Of a stretch of DNA of 64,000 nt, positions 58,200-64,000 are shown piece by piece. A program made the position numbers and the translations under genes. The notes beneath the pieces were generated by a model. That model was not told the DNA's origin, did no database searches, and saw only the letters and a list, made by a program, of their open reading frames with translations. Within the stretch, counting starts at the first letter, position 1, and the number at the start of each line of letters is the position of its first letter. This DNA comes from Phialocephala subalpina (lineage: Eukaryota > Ascomycota > Leotiomycetes > Helotiales > Mollisiaceae): positions 1,355,420 to 1,419,419 of the forward strand of contig FJOG01000005.1 in NCBI GenBank assembly GCA_900073065.1. The letters run 5' to 3'.

Positions 58200-60540
58200 A
58201 GCTACCTTCCGTAATAGTATAGAGTGAATGATCATCATTCTCAACGTGCATTCCAGAACGTCTAGTTCAGCTTTCTGCAGGCACATCAGGGACAGGCCTC
58301 GAGTGGCGGGTACCTGTCCACGTACTGTTTGCACGCGATGGCCCTCTACTAGATCCTGTAACGTCCGGAGGCACAGCCGGAGAGAGGAAGGAGGAGGCCG
58401 GGAGGCAAGACAAAGACCTTCGTCTTTCAGATGAAAGTCCGTCTTGGAGGCGTGATTGGTCGTGTGCTCTTCAACAATACTTGCTGAGTGAAGGTCACAT
58501 TCCTAATCCTGAGATAGCATCCGAAAGGCCTCAGATAAGGTTGATGATCACTTCTCCACCTGATCCTCTCTGACTGCAACTCGGACCAAGCCGCATTTGC
58601 ACATCAGAGCATGGATCAATTAATGCGCAGTTGTATAAACCGGGTTCAGAGGTCCTTGGCAACTTCCGAAAGAGCCTCAACCCCCCCTGTTGGCGTTACA
58701 CTTGTACTTCCCACGCGACTTAGAGCGCCTTCTTCGCCAAACAAAGAGTGTAGTAAGCTGACAGTCGAATGCCGTTCAAAGAGACAAACGTAATGAGAAA
58801 GCCGCTCAGTATCATGCTACCCCACCATTGTATATTGGAGGAGGGGCATAATTAATGCAGGCCATCTTTCCCATCACCTCTTCATTGGTGGGTATTCTGT
58901 GTTGTGGTAAACAAGCTTCCCTGTTCTCTCTGCGTCCCCCGCACCCCCCCTGAGCGCTCGCTTGAATGTGGCTGATAAGAGGGTCGCTAAGCGAATGAGG
59001 AATCAGAGCCCCGAGAAAGTTTGATATGCCGGAGCTACGATATCGATCGCTGAGATAAGGCCAGGACAACCACCAGAGAGCCGTAAGAAACTCTCTCAAA
59101 AGCTCTGCTTCTCGGGTTGTGCCTTAATATATCGTCGCTATATCGATCTTGCCCTCAATATTCGCCAATCTCGCTCGCAACGTGGAATAATTCGTTTTCA
59201 TCTGATGTTGTTTGGATAAAATCTGCCGGAGTCGGCGGCGGGATGGTAAAATCTGAGCATCTTAGGAACATGCACCAGCTCCACAAACCCCTACTTGCCA
59301 ACGCTCTTGGCACCTGCATGTGCCTCGAGATGTGCCTCGCATCTTGCGCAATCCGCCATGCTTTTCTCCGTCTGCCTTCCAAGATATGATATTGGCCAAT
59401 ATGTTTGCCGGATTGCCAAGCGTGAGTCGTCTCTTCTTCACACCTTCCTAATCCGTACCGTGACAACACCCTTTCAATTCACCGCATGGTGGCATTCACA
59501 AAGTCGCGAAGTCGAACCACGTTCTAGAAACCACCACCTGCGTTCTCTCTCGAACCATCGGTGCTGTTTGAGGAAGCTTCTCGGCAGATCTGACCGTGGA
59601 AGCAAAGTATGGAAGATTGTATCCGGTAGGTGTATGCAGCTGTCGACATCGGACGACATCTCCTCGTCCGAAGTCTGCAGATAAGATATCCTCCATTGCA
59701 CGTATTGGCGGTCCTGCGAGCCTTGATTATGCCGCTAATAGCCTCGTCTCGAGTTTCCAGGTATATTCGTTAAGGTCCTGAGCATAGCACACATGAGATC
59801 GGCAATCAAAAACACATTTATCAGACCCGATTGGACATCGAAGGTCGAATGCGAGAGCGCAGATGCAAGAACGAAAGTGGATCTGTCTGGAGTAGCCCTT
59901 CAATACAATTGTTGGAGACGAGGAATGATTTCGGGACCGATTTGCTGTCGACGTTAGGGGTTGGCAGGCAGATATTGCCATGGTACGCGCTGTGCAATGA
60001 GCTGTTCGTTATGAGGGATGTCGAAGTGTGTGGTGATGGATGTTGTTTGGCGTTGTTTGGAGAAGAAGAGGAGTGAAGGAAACGAAACAGCAATGCGCGA
60101 ATTCACGTGCTTGCACAATCTTTACTCATAGGTCGCTGCGTGTATCAAAACTTCTTTCTCATCTGATTCGATTTCCTACTATCTCCAAAAATCGAGAGCA
60201 GTTGGGCATCTCCAGAGGCGTCACTACATCACGTGTAAGCCTTCATCCGCTGTCCTCCCAATCTTTCGTCAAGAATCTCTCTTTGCTTGTGTTGTACAGC
60301 ATTGAGCACCCATCCAACCTCCTCTATCCTCAAGTGCCGCAATATGCAAAAACAACGGGACAGCAAACCCCCAACGCCTGGGAACAGGGACAGCCACCAC
60401 ATTGTTGGACAACAGCTGAAAGATGTTCGACCACATGCGTTGTTACTTTCGAGAGCGATGGATTCTGGGACTCGAATGATGCCAAGTGATATCGCCAAGT
60501 CTGATCTGACCTTACGAGCAATCCCCGGAAGACATACACC
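58200..60540. other. No recognisable gene, 2.3 kb
   Basis: Frames up to about 150 codons occur on both strands but lack domains and consistent splice patterns. No repeat or RNA gene was seen. The interval includes the 5' flank of the eqolisin gene and of the zinc-cluster pseudogene. Confidence 0.45.
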
Positions 60541-62600
60541 ATGTCTTTAAGATTTGATTCTGAAGCCTCATCGTCCAGAACAGAAAGCTTCGCGACTCCA
60601 TCAATCAAGCCTCAAGCCGGGATAAACCTCCATATATTGGCTCATCGAGAACTGACCTCAAGGATAACTCAGCCTCAGAAAAATGGAAGCTTGTTGTGTC
60701 GTCGACAAAAGTTCCGATGTGATGGAGAGACGCCTTTATGCGGCCGTTGTTCGAGACTCAGCCACGAGTGTGTCTACAAAGAAAATCGAAGGAGAAGTGG
60801 TCCGAAACGTGGATATGTGAAAATACTTGAGACCAGGTTAGCGTAAATCGAGGAAATGTTGAAGAAATATGAGGCAGGCGAAGGATGAAAGAATGATGTG
60901 TCGAGTACCCAGGACGAGGGGTTGGGAGACGCTGATTTCTTCCAAGACGTTGGAATACAGATGCCTCTGGACTTGGACAACTCGCCGATGAACAGTATCG
61001 AAGAAAGCAAGCACTTCTCACAGGATTTTGATCCCATATCATTCTCCCATAACCATCAGACAGGCCAGCTTTTGGACCCTCTGGGCGACGAATCTCTCTG
61101 GGCAATGGTCCAGCTCGGAGTCGAGGAGCCGCTTCCTCCTCAAGACACAATCGATGAACTGTAACCCCTCCTCTCCTACTCCTATCACATGGCTTCCCAG
61201 CTAACGCACCCCAGGACCCAAATATATTTCACGAAGATCCACCCCTCCGCCCCTATCAGCCACACAACCCGGTACCTCGTATCTAAACCTCCACCATCCC
61301 TCCGCTACGCCGTCTTCGCACATGCAGCGTGCATCACACCCTCCTGCCATACCCTACACGTCCATTTCCACACTCTAGCCCTAAAGTACGCCAACAAATC
61401 CGAAGTCTCGGCGACGAATCGGAAGCAATACATCAACACCCCCATGTTCAAGTATGGCTTCTAGTCTCTATGTATGAATATAAACATATGCTCTTCCCAA
61501 ACGCATGGATGACGACCGGTCGAGCTGTGCGTCTCACCCAGCTGCTGGGCTTGCATCGCCTTGATGGTCACGGAGGGTTAGAAGTGAAAAGATCCTTGAG
61601 AGGAGTTGAAAGCCTAGGCGAGAAGAGGAAAGGAGAAGAGTGTTCCGGATGAGCTTCCGTATAGATCGGTATGCTGCAGTGGGGACAGGATGGCCGCCGA
61701 TTGTTGATGAGCGGGACGTAACTCCTCCACCTCGTATTCTTCGTCGACTTAGAGAAAGGATGGAAGCTAATAATTGTGAAGATCGTAACTAATCTCTCCT
61801 GCTCAAAAGAAGCCTTCTCGCTCGGCCTCGAAACACCATCCATCTCACTCATCGAAGCCACGAGTCCCTTACACGCTTCATCCCTCTCCCCATTCGCAGC
61901 CTCTCTCACCGGCCGCGTATTTCAACACCTTCACTGTCCCACCACCACCTTCTCAGACGACGAGTTCTGGCGAATCAATCGCAGCATTGATAGCACACTC
62001 CGATCATGTCCCTCTACCTCCCACCCATCTCCGCGTCCCGGTCGGTTCCTCAAACCCCAACACCATCTTCGTAAACATGAGTTTGCAATTCGCCGTCATC
62101 TGTTTGCATCAAGCTGCGAATTTCAAAGCTAAGGAATCAGTTGATGTAAGAAGAAGGGCGGTGGAGGAGAGTAAGGAGAGGTGTTTGGTAGCTGCGATGT
62201 AGGTGGCGAATATTATAAAGAGCGTTGCGTATTTGGACTTGTCGATGGTAATGTGTCCCTCCTCCTTGGCCCCTCTGGATTCGACCCCTTCCGCTCCACT
62301 CTACTGCGTTCATCAAACGTGTCTCAGACTTGTGGAAATAGCTTACTGATCTGCATGACAGTTGAACGTATACACCCCCTTCTCCCTCGACGTCGCAACC
62401 CGCATCTCCGCTCAAATCACAAAGTCCCAATCCCAACGAAAAATCGCACTCTTCCCATCTCTTCCTCCTCTCCTTGAAATCCGCGACACCAATCCACCCG
62501 CCGACTCCTACCTCATCCAACTCGATCCCTAGGGTTTCGGACTCTCTGCCTTGCAAGAAAACACCATGTTCACGAACCTTGCGCAAAGCGTGGTGGGGCT
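60541..62600 (+). pseudogene. Zn2Cys6 transcription factor, heavily degraded
   Basis: The N-terminal zinc cluster reads LCRRQKFRCDGETPLCGRC then SHECVYKENRRRSGPKRGYV. The first of the six cysteines is lost from the usual AC-x2-C start. The next helix, LETRLA-stop-IEEMLKKYEAG, is interrupted by a TAA where Gln is expected, and a TGA follows shortly. Further blocks of the fungal transcription-factor middle domain lie in changing frames: SLWAMVQLGVEEPLPPQDTI and TKIHPSAPI at about 61100-61260, YEYKHMLFPNAWMTTGRAVR then LLGLHRLDGHGG at about 61470-61580, AATSPLHASSL-like sequence near 61860, and IFVNMSLQFAVICLHQAANF near 62070. At least two stops and four or more frameshifts are needed to connect them. 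Homology fades by about 62600. Confidence 0.75.
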
Positions 62601-62799
62601 TGAGATCAGAGAGGAGACTGAAGATTCTGAATGGATAACTTTGGTGAGTCCGCTTGTTCGCATCGTAGAGCAGAGGGAGGATGGGTCGCCGGATGAGGTG
62701 ATAAGCCAGCCTTTTCGTGGGGAGAGTGCGTCAAGGGAGGTGGTAAGGGGGAAGATGGTACCGACGAGAAGAGGTGTTGTTTGATGGCCGTGGACTGCC

Positions 62800-64000
62800 T
62801 TTCGATCTAGATGCAACTCTGTTCGACAATGGTGACGGTTTTGATTATTTTGGTGGAAACCATTCGAGCGGGTATCCTTGACCTACATGAGGATTGAGGA
62901 GGAAGTGAGTACGAATTTAGTTTCCAAATTGACTTCGGCAAATGACTATGAAGATAATTTTCTACTGGCCATTGCGACATTCGACGGCATTTTCTGAGCG
63001 TTTAAAGAACAATGTTTAAGATGACATCAAAATTGACTCATCCGTTTTTCACTGTCCTTGACAATTGTATAACTCCAAAGCGTTGTGTTTGTGTCTGAGA
63101 AAAAGGGCATTCGAATCGCAATGCCGACTCCGGCTGGAAGCTTGCGGCGTGCATTTGTCCGCGACGAAATATTTCTTCAAATTGGCTCTCATGAGGGAAT
63201 CGTTGGACTTTAGAGACGTGTAATTGATCCTCATTAGGAAAACCCATAAATATCATCTCTCAATGTATCATAAGATGTGATGCGAGAGCGAGAGAGGAAG
63301 AGAGACAATGTTTTGTTGCGACTGCGCAATAGGCGTGAACAGCTACCCATACCATTGCACTAAGCCAAAAGGATCCTCACAACAACCTCATGTCTTGATA
63401 TGCCTTCTTTACACAGACAGCAAGCAACCCGCAATATCTCAGCTCACCAAGCTCACATCTTACTGCGCCTTACACTTTGAAGTCCATCTATGTATGATCT
63501 AGAAATAGGGCTTATGACTCCAAGCAGCATACCACATTTGCAGCCTCTCATATCTGTTCAAAGATGCTCTGTTTGTGCTCAGTATTCCTTTCGCTTCATG
63601 TCAAGATGTATCCTGTCCAAACCCACTTCTCTTTACACGTTTTTCCTGTTACCTCTTTAAGAGGACGCTTCGAAGCAAAATGTCCCCGAAATATCACGTG
63701 TTGGTTTATGCCTAGCACAAGTTCTCCATACCAGATCATTATACCCTGAGAATATATCAACTTCTGAGATAAGAGACTGATTTACATCATATTTGGTTGC
63801 CCTTTCATTTCATAAGACTCATATTTGCTTCCAGAATACAATCACGTGGCACACGATTATTCCAGTCCCGTCTCGTCGAGATCTCAATGAATGTTTTAAA
63901 ACACGGTGCTGTAGTCACCTCTTCGATCTACACTACAACAGGTTCTAGCACACCACCTCTAAAACAACATTTCCAACTGGCAATATGTCTTCACGGGCGG
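62800..64000. other. No recognisable gene to the window end
   Basis: Only short frames (up to about 72 codons) without domains are present on either strand. No repeat, tRNA or element end was noticed. A gene could begin beyond the right edge. Confidence 0.45.

Overview
The window is chromosomal DNA of a filamentous ascomycete (Pezizomycotina). The evidence is the gene structure: short 45-70 base GT-AG introns in nearly every gene. The gene content agrees: a Zn2Cys6 regulator, MFS drug and organic-phosphate transporters, a GAF-type hybrid histidine kinase, an eqolisin protease, and multi-domain fungal kinase-like proteins. I suspect Leotiomycetes from the general look of the proteins, but this is inference only.

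Layout. 0.2-5.0 kb: a NIPA-type magnesium transporter, a small Cys-rich protein and a hypothetical gene. 5-19.5 kb is an accessory, decaying region. It holds five paralogues of one F-box-like family (one intact, the rest broken or doubtful), three broken copies of a second F-box-like family, an intact membrane-anchored orphan gene, an LTR-like remnant, and a 643 bp hAT-type MITE with perfect 8 bp target duplication sitting at the stop codon of one pseudogene. 19.7-27.3 kb: an SDR-like NAD(P)-binding protein, a GMC oxidoreductase truncated at a perfect 250 bp tandem duplication, and a complete but dead Tc1/mariner element whose stops look like RIP.

27.4-50 kb is gene-dense and mostly intact: a Git1-like MFS permease, a 1589-residue pseudokinase, an SDR, a kappa-class GST/HCCA isomerase, a DHA1 drug transporter, a GAF-HisKA-HATPase-REC hybrid kinase, complex I subunit B12/NDUFB3 (tiny first exon) and the CAF1/POP2 deadenylase. 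50-62.8 kb: an intact member of the second F-box-like family, a broken NAD(P)-binding gene, a roughly 1010-residue protein sharing the whole C-terminal module of the pseudokinase, a secreted G1 protease and a heavily degraded Zn2Cys6 regulator. The last 1.2 kb shows no gene.

The most novel item is the roughly 760-800 residue C-terminal module shared by the genes at 29.9-34.7 kb and 52.3-55.3 kb. In one it is fused to a kinase fold that has lost both catalytic aspartates, in the other to a helical N-terminus. Splice sites were assigned by eye from GT/AG signals and reading-frame continuity. Family names rest on motif recognition, not on database searches.
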